DNA from: Gemmataceae bacterium
Lineage (GTDB): Bacteria > Planctomycetota > Planctomycetia > Gemmatales > Gemmataceae
Assembly: GCA_028288765.1 (NCBI GenBank)
Contig: JAQGHQ010000414.1
Coordinates: forward strand, 40,931 to 104,930
Direction of reading: 5' to 3'
Length of the DNA stretch: 64,000 nt
A program made the position numbers and the translations under genes. This document shows positions 16,389 through 26,363 of this stretch, in pieces; positions within the stretch are counted from its first letter, which is position 1, and each line of letters starts with the position of its first letter. The notes under the pieces are model-generated. The model made no database searches. It was not told where the DNA came from and worked only from the letters and a program-made list of their open reading frames with translations.

Positions 16389-19016
16389 TTACTTGGTCGC
16401 GTTCTTCCGCTTCTCGTCGAGGACGGACCGGAGGTGGGCCAGGGCCGCCTTCAGCTGTTTGTCCTTCTCCTCGCTGACTTCCTTCTTCTTGCCGCCGTTC
16501 GGGGTGATGATTTCCAGGTCCCGCATGAGCGTTTCCAGCTCGTTCGTCTCCTCCCGGGTGAGCTTGACCTCGAACCCCTTGTCCGGCTTGACGCCCCACT
16601 CCTCGTCGGGCTCCCCCTTGGTGGCCAGCTTGTCGATGTTCCGGTCGCTCGGCGGGTAGTACCGGGCGATGGTGAGTTTGATCTCCCCGCCCGTTTCCTC
16701 GAACGGGGCGACGTCCTGGACGCTCCCCTTGCCGTAGCTCCGCTCGCCGATGATCGTGGCCCGCTCGTGGTCCTGCAGGCAGGCGGCGACGATCTCGCTG
16801 GCGCTGGCACTATGCCCGTTCACCAGCACCACGACTTCGAAGGTCTTGTCCCCCGCCCGCTCGCCGGTGTACGTCCGGGGTCGCCCGGCCCCGCTGCCCG
16901 GGCGCGGCTTGACCGTGACCAGCTTCGTCTTGCCGACGAACTGCTCGCAGACGTTCGTGGCGGCCGTCAGATACCCGCCCGGGTTGCCGCGCAGGTCGAG
17001 CACCAGTCCGTTCAGCCCGCCCTTGGCCTTCAGCCCCTCGATCGCGGCCTTCAAGTCCTCGGCTGTTTTCTGAGTGAACTGGGTCAGCCGGATGTACCCG
17101 ATCTTGTACTTCGGGTCGATGGTGAATTCCCAGCTCGCGCTCTCGTTCCGCTTCACTCCGAGGACGGTCTCGACGTTCACCCAATTCCGCTCCAAGGGGA
17201 AGGTGAGTTCTTTCCCGTCCCGGTCGACCATCAGGGTGATCGGGGTGGCCGGCTTGCCGGTGATGATCGCGATCGCGTCGTCGGTCTTCATCCCCTTGGT
17301 CGAGAACTCCTTCTGGGCCTCCGTCGGGAGCGGCTTGCCGGTCTCGTTGTCGACGCTCCGGATGACCTTGGTGATCAGGTCGCCGGCCTGGATGCCGGCC
17401 TTGAACGCCGGGCTCCCCTTGATCGGGGTGACGACCAAGAGCCCGTCGCGGACCGCGTCCCGGCGGATCTGGATGCCGACCCCGGGGAACCGGCCGCGCA
17501 GGGCGCTGGCCATCTTCCGGACGGTCTCCTTGTCGAAGTAGACCGTGTACGGGTCGCTCAGGCTGGCCATCATCATCAGGATCGAGACGTCGGCGTCCTT
17601 GTTCTCGTCGAGGTCTTCCCGCTTCCCGAGCCGGGTGCGGGCGTCCGCCAGGAGGGCCGTCCGCTTCTCCTCGCTCAGGTCCTTGGGGTTCTTGAGGGCG
17701 TTCTCCAGGTCGGTCGGGAGGGACTCCTCGATCCGCCGGTACATGCCCTTGATCGCAGCCGCGGTGAGGTCCCCGGCGGTCACCGGCTTGATGTACACCC
17801 GGGTCACCAGCTCGGCGGCATCGGTCACCTTCCGGGCATACGACTCGGCGTCCTTCGCGGCGAGCTTGAGCCCCTCCTTGATCTCGGTCCGGGCGGCGGT
17901 TAACTCCTCGACCTTGATCGCCCCGTCGGCGAGCTTCTGGTAGCCCTTCCGCAACTCCTGGCCCGACTTCAGCTTCGGCATCCGGGAGAGCAGTACGGCC
18001 CCCTCCTTGGCGAGCTCCTCGTTCACGGTTCCGGCCTTGGCCAGCGCCGCGAGAGCGTCGAGCTGCTTCTGGACCTTGGCGGTCTCGGTCGGGTTCTTCG
18101 TCACGACGAAGTGACTTGTCCGCGCCCCGATGGGCACCGCCTGGATTTCCTTCTCCTTGTCGGTCTTGCCGATCTGCCGCGCCTGGTTCGGGATCTCCTT
18201 CTCCAGGTACTTGACCAGCTCGTCCGTGGTGACGAGCCCGTCCGGCTCGTATCCCTCGTTGTTCGGCGGGGTGTCGGCCGCGCCCTTGAGGGCGTCGATC
18301 ACGGTGCTGGCGAACAAACCCATGTCGCCCTTGGCGAGCGGGTCGGACGAGATGAACCCGCTGAGGATCATCAGCCGGTCCTGGGGGCGGACCGAATCTT
18401 CCTTGTCCTCGGGCCCGAACAGGAGGGCGTCCACGTCGGTCAGGGTCGGCTCGGCGACTTTCTCGTCCCCGGCCTTGAACCCCTTGTAGTTGACGTCCAT
18501 GAGCAGCAGGATCTTCTGGCCCTTGACCTTCTTGAAGGCCGGCTCCAGGTCGTTGCCGAAAACCAGGGCGGTCTTGGCCCGGTCCTTGAAGACCGTGTCC
18601 GCGGTGAGGAACGCGGTCTTGTCCCCGGCGGTGGCGCCGCGGCCGAAGAAGGCGAGGACGATCAGGTCGTCCTTGGCTGTCTGGGAGGTGGCGGCCTCGA
18701 CCGCCTTGACGACGGCGTCGTGGGTGGCGACCTCGCCGTTCCGCTTTTCGTCCGGGGCGGAGAGGAGGAGTCTGGTCCGCTCGGGCTTGGCGCCGAGGTA
18801 CTTCGGGTCGGTAAGCAGATCGTACAGGGCCTTGGCGTCGGCGTCGGCGGTCGGCCGCGGGTCGATCGCCTTGTCCAGGAACTTCCCGGCCCCGACGATG
18901 ACCACGAACGGGCCGGCCGGTTTGGCCTTCGCCTCGTCCGCCCTCGCGGGGCTGGTCGCCCCGGCCAGGCTCACCGCCGCGGCGACCACGCCCAGCAGCC
19001 ACACTCGCGCTTTCAT
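16389..19016 (-). CDS. Exported S41 C-terminal processing protease with N-terminal degenerate caspase-like domain
   Basis: This is an 875-residue protein. Signal peptide: 1-26. Residues about 35-300 have the caspase/peptidase C14 layout (FVVIVGAGKFLD, DADAKALYDLL, DDLIVLAFFGRGA, KILLLMDVNYKG), but the catalytic His is replaced by Arg126 (FFGRG for the usual GHG) and the catalytic Cys by Asn176 (DVN for DxC), so it should be inactive as a peptidase. A helical linker (310-470) leads to a PDZ domain (about 510-600) and an S41 protease core with the Ser/Lys dyad intact: NGHSASASEI gives Ser738 and SYGKGSVQ gives Lys763, 25 residues apart as in E. coli Tsp. It probably cleaves periplasmic proteins. 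The pseudo-caspase part may bind substrates or partners. It is monocistronic, with its own terminator. Confidence 0.9.
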   Translation of the reverse strand: MKARVWLLGVVAAAVSLAGATSPARADEAKAKPAGPFVVIVGAGKFLDKAIDPRPTADADAKALYDLLTDPKYLGAKPERTRLLLSAPDEKRNGEVATHDAVVKAVEAATSQTAKDDLIVLAFFGRGATAGDKTAFLTADTVFKDRAKTALVFGNDLEPAFKKVKGQKILLLMDVNYKGFKAGDEKVAEPTLTDVDALLFGPEDKEDSVRPQDRLMILSGFISSDPLAKGDMGLFASTVIDALKGAADTPPNNEGYEPDGLVTTDELVKYLEKEIPNQARQIGKTDKEKEIQAVPIGARTSHFVVTKNPTETAKVQKQLDALAALAKAGTVNEELAKEGAVLLSRMPKLKSGQELRKGYQKLADGAIKVEELTAARTEIKEGLKLAAKDAESYARKVTDAAELVTRVYIKPVTAGDLTAAAIKGMYRRIEESLPTDLENALKNPKDLSEEKRTALLADARTRLGKREDLDENKDADVSILMMMASLSDPYTVYFDKETVRKMASALRGRFPGVGIQIRRDAVRDGLLVVTPIKGSPAFKAGIQAGDLITKVIRSVDNETGKPLPTEAQKEFSTKGMKTDDAIAIITGKPATPITLMVDRDGKELTFPLERNWVNVETVLGVKRNESASWEFTIDPKYKIGYIRLTQFTQKTAEDLKAAIEGLKAKGGLNGLVLDLRGNPGGYLTAATNVCEQFVGKTKLVTVKPRPGSGAGRPRTYTGERAGDKTFEVVVLVNGHSASASEIVAACLQDHERATIIGERSYGKGSVQDVAPFEETGGEIKLTIARYYPPSDRNIDKLATKGEPDEEWGVKPDKGFEVKLTREETNELETLMRDLEIITPNGGKKKEVSEEKDKQLKAALAHLRSVLDEKRKNATK

Positions 19017-19161
19017 ACAACTACCTTTCTGCTAACCGGACCGGACCGTCCGTGCCGTACTGAATTCTTCAGAGGAGATGCAGGCGCGGGACGAAGTGGC
19101 GTCCCGTTCGGGAGGATGAACCGCTTCCTGGAGCCCGCGACCGGGGGCGGACAACCACCCC

Positions 19162-19189
19162 ATTGTGACGTTCTATCCAATCCAGTCAA
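19162..19189 (-). promoter_or_regulatory. Candidate sigma70-type promoter for the S41 protease gene
   Basis: On the minus strand TTGACT (19184-19189) and CACAAT (19162-19167) are spaced by 16 bases, about 145 bp before the ATG at 19016. The -35 box is one base from consensus and the -10 box two. Found by eye; no transcript data. Confidence 0.3.
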
Positions 19190-19428
19190 CCTGATTTACA
19201 AGAGCGTTACGAGGCGGAATGCCCTCACCCCCGGCCCGCTTTGGGGGTGGATGAACCGGCCCCGAGTCTTCCTATCCTCCCTTTTCAGCTGAGGGGGTGG
19301 AAGTACCTAACCCTCCAACCTCCTTCCATAAAAGGAAAGGAAGGAGGAGAAGAAGACCGGCTGTCTTCCCCCCTCATTTCTCCTCTTACCTTTTCAGGGG
19401 AAGGGGTCGAGGAAGGAGTTTTTCCGTC
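19190..19428. repeat. Purine/pyrimidine-rich intergenic repeat remnant
   Basis: This stretch between the S41 and aminotransferase genes holds alternating pyrimidine-rich (CCTCCCTTTTCAGCTGAGGGGG near 19277) and purine-rich (AAAGGAAAGGAAGGAGG near 19332) tracts, with a second similar CTTTTCAGGGGAAGGGG near 19390. These are partly complementary to each other and look like a decayed palindromic element; no gene is visible. Confidence 0.35.
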
Positions 19429-20553
<1,125 letters not shown>

Positions 20554-20819
20554 CTCAATCTCGGTGAGGGATCACGTGACAGTAGGTAGAAGACATGATT
20601 CCGGGCAAGGTCACGGAGGGAAACTGGTACCAGGAAAATAAACAGGCGGTCGGCGGGCGGTGTTGTTGTCGCCCCGGCGCCGCTTCGCGGCTCCATAATC
20701 ATGCCCGGCACGTCCGCGACCCCGACCGGTTACGCCCAAAATAGACGGGGGCGAACCCGGCTTGCCCGGACAGTCCTCCTCCGTGTCCGCCGTGACGCTA
20801 TCGTGAATTCCTTCTTACG

Positions 20820-22115
20820 TCATTTGGCCCCGGCCAGCTGCCCCGGCGGGCCGGGAAGTGGCACCCCGTCCTTGGCGTACCGTTCCCATAAGGTGTCGAG
20901 CCGGTCCTGGGCGGCGTCGAGAGGGAACGCCCGGTAGCGACCCTCGGACACCCCCACGATCCCGGCCCGTTCGAGCTTCTGGAGCGCGTCCCCGATCTCG
21001 AAATCGAGCTCCATCCCGAGCCGTTTCTCCAGGTCCAGCTCGACGTAGTCGTCGAGTTCGGCCGGCGTCCACCCGCGGTCCCCGGCGTACCGCCAGAGGT
21101 AGAAGTAGGCGAGCAGGGTCTCCCGGGTCTCCTGCTCCTCGGCGTCGTCGAGCAGCCGGTACACCACCCCGGCATTGTTATCGAGGTTCTGGTAGTACAG
21201 GCTTTGCGTCAGCTGGAGCGAGTACGTCTGTTTGGACACCTGGAAGCTGTACCAGGTCTTGTACCCGTACCCGAGGACGAGTGCGACCGGGGTGTACAGG
21301 GTGAGGAAGCTGCCGGCGTAGAGCGCCCCGAGCAGCCCGGTCGTGCTGACCGCACTGAGTTGCCACCCGACGTAGCCGATCGAACTGGTGACCGTCCCGC
21401 CGAGCTTGAGTCGTTCCAGTCCGGGCATCTTGATCCGCGTCCCGGGGAGGAGCATCTCGATGTCCATCTGCGGGATGTCCTTGAACAGCTTGAGGAACAC
21501 GTTCCGCGTATCCGCTTCGGGCCCCAGCTGCTTGTGCGGGCGTTGTTTCAGGATGATTGCAACCCGGGTGAATGTCGGGACCTTCACTTCCTCTTTCTTG
21601 AACCGCCGCCACCAGCGCCGGAGGTACCGGCGGCTGACACCCTTCCCGCGGTAGAACACCTCGATCTTGTCGAAGACGTCCCAGTTCACGTGCATGTCCA
21701 CGCCCCAGTCGCTCGCCCCCTGCATCACCTTCTCCAGCTCGGGGCGGGACAGGCGGACGTAGTTGGCCCGCTCCATCAGATGGACGAAGGTGTCGAACAG
21801 CCGGCCCAGAGCGATCACCCGCTCGGCGTCGGACGTCGGGGTCAGCGGCTTCGGGTCGGCGTCCGGGTCGAACACCGCGTACGCGTCCTTGAGGCTCCGG
21901 AGTTCGCTGTGGTAAAGGGCGTGGAGGTGGAGGGCGACGGCCCGGGCGAACCGGCGGAACCGGGCCTGCTCGTCGGCGGTCAACTTCTGCCCGCCGAGCG
22001 GACCCGATTCGGTGCAGAGGAACTCGACGAGGTCGGTGACCCGGATCGGGATGAAGTGTTCGCGGTCGGCGTACTCGGCCACGGCTCGCCTCCGGTGGGG
22101 TGAAACGCGCACCAT
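20820..22115 (-). CDS. DUF3754 (TMEM143-like) membrane protein
   Basis: This 431-residue protein is recognised as DUF3754 from the order [13 protein letters not shown], an EVFYRGKG/W-rich basic patch ([21 protein letters not shown]), [36 protein letters not shown], then two hydrophobic segments (about residues 265-310: [27 protein letters not shown]) and a C-terminal winged-helix-like region ([17 protein letters not shown]). The family includes the mitochondrial protein TMEM143 and has no known function. It lies 80 bp downstream of the kinase gene on the same strand and may be co-transcribed. Its start codon lies at the edge of an AT-rich palindromic repeat, so the 5' leader derives from that repeat. 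Confidence 0.8.
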   Translation of the reverse strand: MVRVSPHRRRAVAEYADREHFIPIRVTDLVEFLCTESGPLGGQKLTADEQARFRRFARAVALHLHALYHSELRSLKDAYAVFDPDADPKPLTPTSDAERVIALGRLFDTFVHLMERANYVRLSRPELEKVMQGASDWGVDMHVNWDVFDKIEVFYRGKGVSRRYLRRWWRRFKKEEVKVPTFTRVAIILKQRPHKQLGPEADTRNVFLKLFKDIPQMDIEMLLPGTRIKMPGLERLKLGGTVTSSIGYVGWQLSAVSTTGLLGALYAGSFLTLYTPVALVLGYGYKTWYSFQVSKQTYSLQLTQSLYYQNLDNNAGVVYRLLDDAEEQETRETLLAYFYLWRYAGDRGWTPAELDDYVELDLEKRLGMELDFEIGDALQKLERAGIVGVSEGRYRAFPLDAAQDRLDTLWERYAKDGVPLPGPPGQLAGAK

Positions 22116-22198
22116 GAAAGTGCAAAACGAAGACCGGTGATCGGCCGGACCTCCACCGGGTTATTCTTCACTTTTCACTTTTCATTTTGCATTTTTCA
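22114..22198. repeat. AT-rich palindromic repeat between kinase and DUF3754 genes
   Basis: Imperfect arms (ATGAAAGTGCAAAACGAAG near 22114-22132 against TTCATTTTGCATTTTTCA near 22181-22198) flank a GC-rich centre. The 16-mer CACTTTTCATTTTGCA at 22176-22191 recurs at 29337-29352 inside the signal peptide of a PQQ-type protein. The element overlaps the DUF3754 start codon and the kinase stop codon. Confidence 0.65.
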
Positions 22199-23056
22199 CT
22201 CCTCCAGGTCGGCCGGGTCGCACGAGGCGCCGGCCTCGTCGGCGAGTTCGTCGAGTTCGCCCTGGACCTCGCTCATCCGCTCCGGCCGCTTGTTCGCGTT
22301 GTAGCGGAGGCACCTCTCGATCAGGGCGGCAAACCCTTCCGATACCATCGGGTTGCACTGGCGGACCGGCTTGAGCTTGTCGTGGAACAGCTTCTCGCCC
22401 ATCCCCATTCCGCCGACCGGGACGGCGTGGGACGGCGGGAGCTGGAGGGTGGCCAGCCGGTACATGGCGGCCCCGAAGTTGTAAATATCCGTCCGCTCGT
22501 TGACCACCTTGTGCCCGGCGGTCTCCGGGGCCATGTACTCGGGGGTGCCCTGGACCCGGTCCTTGGGCTCGCCTTTGATCCAGGCGAGTCCGTAATCGAT
22601 CACCTTGACGTTCGTGCCCCGGCCGAGGATCAGATTGTTCGGCTTCAGGTCGGCGTGGATCACTCCCTGCTTGTGCATGTGCGTGATGGCGTCCGCGATC
22701 CGCTCGCACACCCGCAACAACTTCGCCATCCGCAGAAGCGGAAGGATGTCCATCGTCTTCCCGGCGACGTACTCGATGAGGAGCTTCGCTTTCTTCGGGC
22801 CGGAGAACCACCCGCCCTCGGTTTCGAGGCAATACACCTTCACCAGGTTCGGGTGGTTGAGCATCTGTCCCACCCGGTATTCGTGTTTCGCCTGCTCCAG
22901 GTACTTCAGGTCCTCCTTGCGGTCGATCGGGACGAGCTTCAGGGCGTACTCCTTCGAATCCTCCTCGCGACGGACGTGTAAAATACTGCTGTGGGCACCA
23001 CTCCCGAGCGTTTGCAGAACGTGAATCTTGCCGATCTTGTGCAAGGTATCCCCCAC
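22196..23056 (-). CDS. Serine/threonine protein kinase, soluble, non-RD type
   Basis: This 286-residue protein is a bare kinase domain with no membrane segment or sensor. Motifs: glycine loop LGSGAHS (18-23), ATP lysine K40 in YALKLV, helix-C glutamate in KHEY, catalytic loop HADLKPNN (134-141) with Ala instead of Arg before the Asp, metal loop DYG (154-156) instead of DFG, activation segment GTPEYMAPE, and DIYNFGAAMYRLAT. All essential Lys, Asp, Asn and Asp residues are present, so it should be active; lack of the RD arginine suggests it does not need activation-loop phosphorylation. The C-terminus lies in the AT-rich repeat that separates it from the DUF3754 gene, its possible operon partner. 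The substrate is unknown. Confidence 0.9.
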   Translation of the reverse strand: MGDTLHKIGKIHVLQTLGSGAHSSILHVRREEDSKEYALKLVPIDRKEDLKYLEQAKHEYRVGQMLNHPNLVKVYCLETEGGWFSGPKKAKLLIEYVAGKTMDILPLLRMAKLLRVCERIADAITHMHKQGVIHADLKPNNLILGRGTNVKVIDYGLAWIKGEPKDRVQGTPEYMAPETAGHKVVNERTDIYNFGAAMYRLATLQLPPSHAVPVGGMGMGEKLFHDKLKPVRQCNPMVSEGFAALIERCLRYNANKRPERMSEVQGELDELADEAGASCDPADLEE

Positions 23057-23187
23057 CCGGTCACAGGTCAGACCGCCGGTCTAGTCGTCGTCCGGACATC
23101 CTACTTCTTGGCGCGGGGTGTGGCAAACGCCGACCGGCCGTAACCTCCCGCCCGGCGGGGCGGGGTGGAGAGAGGGCAGCGACGGTA

Positions 23188-26100
23188 ATGACGAGAACCG
23201 ATATCGAGCCAAGGACGAGGGAGTATGGTCGGGAAATCTTTGCCCGGGTCGACCGGCAGGGGCCGGTGGTCTTCTCCCGGGCCTGGTTCGAAGATCAGCT
23301 CATGGGCCTCGGGATGTACGACCCGGCCCTGAAGGTGCAGCTCTTCCGGTTCGTCGACACCCTCCCGTATCTGAAGGGGAGCGAGGAGGTGAACCGCCAC
23401 CTCGCCGAGTACCTCGCCGAGGCGCGAGACGACCTGCCGTGGTGGGTGCGACAGGGGATGAGACTGATCCCCGGCGACGGGCTGCTCGGGAACGCGCTCG
23501 CCTTTGCCGCCCGCACCGGCGCCCGGCAGATGGCCCGGAAGTTCATCGCCGGGTCGAACGTGGCCGAGGCGGTCCGGGCGGTCCACCAGCTGCGCACCCG
23601 CCGGCTCGGGTTTACCATCGACCTGCTCGGCGAGGCGACGATCAGCGAGGCCGAGGCCGACCACGTCCAGAAACAATACCTCGACCTGCTCCACGGCCTG
23701 ACGCGGGACGTGAACCGGTGGCCGGAAGACCCCGCGATCGACCGGGACGAACGCGGGCCGATCCCGCGGGTGAACGTGTCGGTCAAACTCTCGGCCCTGT
23801 ACAGTCAGTTCGACCCGATCGACCCGGAAGGCACCTCCCAGGCTGTGCGCCGCCGACTGCGGCCGATCCTTCAGCTCGCGAGACAGACGGGCGCGTTCGT
23901 CAACTTCGACATGGAGCAGTATGCGTTCAAGGACACGACCCTTCGCATCTTCCGGGAGATCCTGACCGAGCCGGAGTTCCGCGACTGGCCGGACGTCGGG
24001 ATTGCAATTCAAGCGTACCTGCGGGACACGGACGAGGATCTCCATCAGCTCCTCAAGTGGGCCCGGGACGAGCGGAAGTGCCCGGTCTGGGTGAGGCTAG
24101 TGAAGGGGGCTTACTGGGACTACGAGACCGTGATCGCGGCCCAGAACGACTGGCCGGTGCCGGTGTTCACGGAGAAGTGGCAGAGCGACGCGACCTACGA
24201 GAAGCTGACCGAATTCCTCCTGGCGAACGTCGACTGGCTGGTCCCGGCGTTCGGGAGCCACAACATCCGGAGCCTCGCCCATGCGATGGCGACCGCCGAG
24301 GCACTCGGGGTCCCGCGGCGGCGGTTCGAGTTCCAGATGCTCTACGGGATGGCCGACCCGATCAAGGAAGCGATCCAGTCGCTCGGGTACCGGGTCCGGA
24401 TCTACACGCCCTACGGGCAGCTGCTGCCCGGCATGGCCTACCTTGTTCGGCGGCTGCTGGAGAACTCGTCGAACGACTCATTCCTGCGAGCCAGCTTCGC
24501 GGAGGGGCTGTCGGAGGACCTTCTCCTGAGAAATCCGTCCTCCGTCCCTCGTCCTTCGTCCGTCGAGAAGCCCGAATCGCCCCTCGTCCCTCGTCCCTCG
24601 TCCTTCGAGATGAGTCACATGCCTGCCGTTAACGGTCACCCTTCCGCAGCCGAAGGACCAAGGACCAAGGACCAAGGACGATTTCATAACGACCCCCCCA
24701 CCGATTTCAGCAAGGAACCCAACCGCGACGCGATGCGCGACGCGCTCGCCGCCGTCCGCGCCCAACTCGGCCGCACCTGTCCGGCTGTAGTGGGCAACCG
24801 GCCGCTTCCAATGGTGAAGACGCTTGACAGCGTGAACCCGTCGCGCCAGGCCGAAGTGATCGGTCGGTGTGGTGCGGCGACGGTCGAACAGGCGAACACG
24901 GCTGTGGCTGTAGCCTTGCAAGCGTTCGAGAGCTGGCGCGACACGCCCGTGGAGGAGCGGGCGGCGTTCCTGCGGCGGGTGGCCCAGCAGTTCCGGGCCC
25001 GGCGGTTCGAGTTGTCGGCGTGGATCATCCTCGAAACCGGCAAGCCGTGGCGGGAGGCGGACGGCGACGTCGCCGAGGCGATCGACTTCTGCGAGTATTA
25101 TGCGGCCGAGGCACTGAAGATGTTCGCCCCGCACCGCCGGGACGTGCCGGGCGAGGACAACGACTACTTCTACGAGCCCCGCGGGGTGGCGGTGGTCATC
25201 GCCCCGTGGAACTTCCCGCTCGCCATTCTCACGGGTATGACCGCGGCGGCCCTCGTCACCGGGAACACCGCCATCATGAAGCCGGCCGAGCAGTCGGCAC
25301 TGATCGCGTCGAAACTGATGGAGTGCTTCCAGGCGGCTGGGGCCCCGCCGGGCGTGGTCAATTACCTGCCCGGCGACGGCGAGGAGATCGGGCCGACCCT
25401 CGTGAACCATCCGGAAGTCGCCGTGATCGCGTTTACCGGGTCGCTGAAGGTCGGGCTGCTGATCAACGAGCAGGCGAGCCACACCCCGGGCGGGGCGAAC
25501 CTGGTCAAGCGCGTGATCGCCGAGATGGGCGGGAAGAACGCGGTGATCGTGGACGCCGACGCGGACCTCGACGAGGCGGTGAAGGGGGTGGCCGATTCGG
25601 CGTTCGGGTACGCCGGGCAGAAATGTTCGGCCGGGTCGCGGGCGATCGTGGTGGAGGGGATTTACGACCAGTTCCTGGCCAGGCTGGTGGAGGCCACCCG
25701 GAGCCTGACGGTGGCTCCGGCGGAAAATCCGGGGGCGTCGCTCGGGCCGGTGATCGACGCCGAGTCGCGAGACCGCATCCGGAAGTTCATCGAGAAGGGG
25801 AAGGCGGAGGCCAGGCTGGTGTACGAGGCCGACCTCGGCCCGCTCGACGACGAGGGCTTCTTCGTCGGCCCGACGATCTTCGCCGACGTGCCGGAGACCG
25901 CGACGATTGCCCAGGAGGAGATCTTCGGCCCGGTGCTGAGCGTGCTGCGGGCGAAGGACCTGGACGACGCGATCCGGATCGCGAACGGGACGAAGTACGC
26001 ACTGACTGGTGGTTGCTACAGCCGGAGCCCGGAGCACATCGCGGCGGTGAAGCGGCGGTTCCGGGTGGGGAACCTGTACATCAACCGCAAGTGTACCGGG

Positions 26101-26259
26101 GCTCTCGTGGACCGACAGCCGTTCGGCGGGTTCAAGCTGAGCGGGATCGGGTCGAAGGCCGGCGGCCCGGACTACCTGCTCCAGTTCGTCCTCCCGCGGA
26201 CGATCACCGAGAACCAGATGCGGCGGGGGTTCGCGCCGGAGACGGGGACGGGGGAATGA
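23188..26259 (+). CDS. putA: Bifunctional proline dehydrogenase / L-glutamate-gamma-semialdehyde dehydrogenase
   Basis: This is a 1023-residue protein. Residues about 90-440 are an FAD proline dehydrogenase barrel (FTIDLLGEATISEAEA, VNVSVKLSALYSQFD, FVNFDMEQYAFKDTTL, VRLVKGAYWDYE, RRFEFQMLYGMAD). Residues about 515-1010 are a P5C dehydrogenase (APWNFPLAILTGM, EMGGKNAVIVDADADLD, catalytic Cys in GQKCSAGSRAIV, EEIFGPVLSV). Together they oxidise proline to glutamate using quinone and NAD+. There is no N-terminal DNA-binding domain, so it is not a PutA autorepressor. The inter-domain linker (about 448-512) has odd composition (NPSSVPRPSSVEKPESPLV) because the DNA there is an in-frame palindromic repeat. 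It is transcribed divergently from the kinase gene. Confidence 0.96.
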   Translation: MTRTDIEPRTREYGREIFARVDRQGPVVFSRAWFEDQLMGLGMYDPALKVQLFRFVDTLPYLKGSEEVNRHLAEYLAEARDDLPWWVRQGMRLIPGDGLLGNALAFAARTGARQMARKFIAGSNVAEAVRAVHQLRTRRLGFTIDLLGEATISEAEADHVQKQYLDLLHGLTRDVNRWPEDPAIDRDERGPIPRVNVSVKLSALYSQFDPIDPEGTSQAVRRRLRPILQLARQTGAFVNFDMEQYAFKDTTLRIFREILTEPEFRDWPDVGIAIQAYLRDTDEDLHQLLKWARDERKCPVWVRLVKGAYWDYETVIAAQNDWPVPVFTEKWQSDATYEKLTEFLLANVDWLVPAFGSHNIRSLAHAMATAEALGVPRRRFEFQMLYGMADPIKEAIQSLGYRVRIYTPYGQLLPGMAYLVRRLLENSSNDSFLRASFAEGLSEDLLLRNPSSVPRPSSVEKPESPLVPRPSSFEMSHMPAVNGHPSAAEGPRTKDQGRFHNDPPTDFSKEPNRDAMRDALAAVRAQLGRTCPAVVGNRPLPMVKTLDSVNPSRQAEVIGRCGAATVEQANTAVAVALQAFESWRDTPVEERAAFLRRVAQQFRARRFELSAWIILETGKPWREADGDVAEAIDFCEYYAAEALKMFAPHRRDVPGEDNDYFYEPRGVAVVIAPWNFPLAILTGMTAAALVTGNTAIMKPAEQSALIASKLMECFQAAGAPPGVVNYLPGDGEEIGPTLVNHPEVAVIAFTGSLKVGLLINEQASHTPGGANLVKRVIAEMGGKNAVIVDADADLDEAVKGVADSAFGYAGQKCSAGSRAIVVEGIYDQFLARLVEATRSLTVAPAENPGASLGPVIDAESRDRIRKFIEKGKAEARLVYEADLGPLDDEGFFVGPTIFADVPETATIAQEEIFGPVLSVLRAKDLDDAIRIANGTKYALTGGCYSRSPEHIAAVKRRFRVGNLYINRKCTGALVDRQPFGGFKLSGIGSKAGGPDYLLQFVLPRTITENQMRRGFAPETGTGE
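24532..24683. repeat. In-frame palindromic repeat inside putA (GTCCCTCG/CGAAGGAC type)
   Basis: Tandem octamers close to CGTCCCTCGTCCTTCG run on one side (24545-24570 and 24585-24607) and the complementary CGAAGGACCAAGGACCAAGG on the other (24651-24680), separated by about 45 bp. Such tandem-octamer inverted repeats are normally intergenic. Here the length keeps frame and encodes the inter-domain linker. No CRISPR-like spacing is present. Confidence 0.75.
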
Positions 26260-26363
26260 GCCGGGCCACCGGGTCACGGTGCGAAGGAATTCTGTTGGCT
26301 CGGGTTCGTCCGATCCCGGACAATCGATCGTCATCCCCTTTATCCACGCGCCGGTGCGGACCC

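Noticed and set aside
24532..24683. CRISPR-like array in putA
   Set aside because: Units are 8 bp, contiguous and on both strands; no spacers and no cas genes.
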